Both the position numbers and the translations under genes were made by a program. Below the pieces are notes generated by a model. It had not been told where the DNA came from. It did not search any database and saw only the letters and a program-made list of their open reading frames with translations. Positions 5,497-6,132 of a stretch of DNA of 6,132 nucleotides are shown piece by piece. Source of the stretch: Microcaldota archaeon (lineage in GTDB: Archaea; Micrarchaeota; Micrarchaeia; Micrarchaeales; Micrarchaeaceae); contig JAJZII010000029.1 in assembly GCA_021810685.1 (NCBI GenBank), positions 1 through 6,132 of the forward strand. The letters run 5' to 3'. Positions within the stretch are counted from its first letter, which is position 1; every line of letters begins with the position of its first letter.

Positions 5497-6115
5497 GACA
5501 TTGCCATATACCGAAGACCAGTTCCTTAACGCCGAGCAGGAGATGACGGAAATGCTCGTGAAGTCGTCTGAGAATTACAAGGTTCCGGTCAATGCCGTCT
5601 TCACCAAGCTGAGCGAGTTCACGCAAGAGACTGCCAAGGAGATAATACGGTGGGGGCGCGAGAAGTCGCTCTGGCCCATGCAGTCAGGTTTGGCGTGCTG
5701 CGCTATGGAACTTATGGGTTTCGGCGCCGCGCGCATAGATGCAGACAGGAAGGGCTACCTGCTGCTCAGGGGCACGCCGAGGCAGTGCGACGTCATGGTA
5801 GTTGCGGGATGGGTCACCAAGTCGATGGCTCCGAGGGTGAAGCGCCTGTACGAGCAGATGGCCGAACCGCGGTACGTCATAGCTTATGGTGAATGCGCTA
5901 CATCGGGCGGTCCGTGGTACGAAAGCTACAATATAATGCACGGCATAGACCAAGTGCTGCCAGTCGACGTTTATGTTGTTGGGTGCCCTCCGAAGCCGGA
6001 GAACCTCTTTGCCGCGATGATTAAACTTCAGGACAAGATAGGTGGTAAGACTGCAGGAGATAGAGAGCGCACGCTTAGCGAAAGCCTGCGCGGAAATGAA
6101 GGAGAGGGGCTTTGA
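5489..6115 (+). CDS. nuoB: NADH-quinone oxidoreductase subunit B (N2 iron-sulfur cluster subunit)
   Basis: 208-residue peripheral subunit of complex I (NuoB/PSST) that binds the terminal [4Fe-4S] cluster N2, which passes electrons to quinone at the interface with the membrane arm. All four expected ligands are present: adjacent Cys70-Cys71 in G-L-A-C-C-A-M-E-L, Cys136 in Y-G-E-C-A-T-S-G-G, and Cys166 in V-G-C-P-P-K-P-E. Spacing from Cys71 to Cys136 is 65, as in E. coli. Cys136 to Cys166 is 30, one more than in E. coli, owing to an extra residue after S-G-G. The N-terminal 50 residues and the charged tail after residue 185 are variable. The ATG start is set by GGTGA at 5479-5483. It overlaps nuoA by eight bases and probably nuoC at its 3' end. 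Intact and apparently functional. Confidence 0.95.
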   Translation: MPETLPYTEDQFLNAEQEMTEMLVKSSENYKVPVNAVFTKLSEFTQETAKEIIRWGREKSLWPMQSGLACCAMELMGFGAARIDADRKGYLLLRGTPRQCDVMVVAGWVTKSMAPRVKRLYEQMAEPRYVIAYGECATSGGPWYESYNIMHGIDQVLPVDVYVVGCPPKPENLFAAMIKLQDKIGGKTAGDRERTLSESLRGNEGEGL

Positions 6116-6132
6116 CTACCTCAAGATCGGAA
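6042..6132 (+). CDS. nuoC: NADH-quinone oxidoreductase subunit C, 5' end only
   Basis: Partial gene running off the right edge; only about 30 codons are visible. From GTG 6042 the frame encodes an amphipathic helix (R-L-A-K-A-C-A-E-M-K-E-R) followed by G-F-D-Y-L-K-I, which fits the start of the 30-kDa/NuoC fold, where a helix precedes the conserved F-D-Y-L strand. NuoC normally follows NuoB in complex I operons and, with NuoD and NuoB, builds the quinone-linking module. GTG 6042 directly follows an in-frame TAG (6039-6041), and AGGA at 6030-6033 lies eight bases upstream. This gives a 74-base overlap with nuoB. The ATG at 6096 in the same frame would give a 20-base overlap but drops the helix. 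The frame is well supported by context; the start is uncertain. Confidence 0.65.
   Translation, partial: MVRLQEIESARLAKACAEMKERGFDYLKIG

Noticed and set aside
6112..6132. nuoC start at TTG 6112 overlapping the nuoB stop
   Set aside because: It has a purine-rich lead (GGAGAGGGG), but the translation (TTSRSE) does not resemble NuoC, unlike the frame reading G-F-D-Y-L.
1..6132. CRISPR array, insertion sequence or other mobile element
   Set aside because: No direct DNA repeats with spacers, terminal inverted repeats, transposase or integrase motifs were seen; genes are densely packed and intact.

Overview
The window looks archaeal. The clearest marker is a GEK1/DTD2-type D-aminoacyl-tRNA deacylase. 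Other signs are a heavily glycosylatable, membrane-anchored surface protein, archaeal-type TATA elements, genes with little or no leader, and tightly packed GTG/ATG-started genes. With an Lhr helicase and complex I genes of Nuo type, the best guess is an acidophilic Micrarchaeota/ARMAN-like or Thermoplasmatales-related lineage. The archaeal call is firm; the lineage is only a guess.

Layout: a leftward cluster fills positions 1-4572. Read on the minus strand, its order is D-aminoacyl-tRNA deacylase (4572-3778), a 664-residue secreted and membrane-anchored protein (3773-1779), then an Lhr-type DEAD/DEAH helicase (1766 to the left edge, 3' end missing). Junction gaps are only 4 and 12 bases. The Shine-Dalgarno of the surface-protein gene lies in the last codons of the deacylase gene, and that of the helicase gene begins directly after the surface-protein stop, so one co-translated operon is likely. 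A 195-base divergent intergenic region (4573-4767) holds AT-rich TATA candidates nested in short inverted repeats. On the plus strand follow a small RNHCP-type zinc-ribbon protein (4768-5085) and the start of a complex I operon: nuoA (5140-5496), nuoB (5489-6115) and the first codons of nuoC, which probably begins inside nuoB.

How the genes work together: NuoA and NuoB would form part of the membrane arm and the N2-cluster subunit of a proton-pumping NADH:quinone oxidoreductase-like complex. The deacylase (translation quality control) and the helicase (nucleic-acid repair or processing) are housekeeping genes that flank a surface protein. The RNHCP protein has no known function.

The most interesting item is the N-terminal domain of the surface protein. 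It appears to carry the signature positions of the eqolisin (family G1) acid peptidases, including candidate catalytic Gln79 and Glu185, fused to three InlB-like beta repeats, an Ig-like region and a C-terminal membrane anchor. If real, this would be a cell-surface acid peptidase or a lectin-fold relative of one. No mobile element, CRISPR array, tRNA or rRNA was found.
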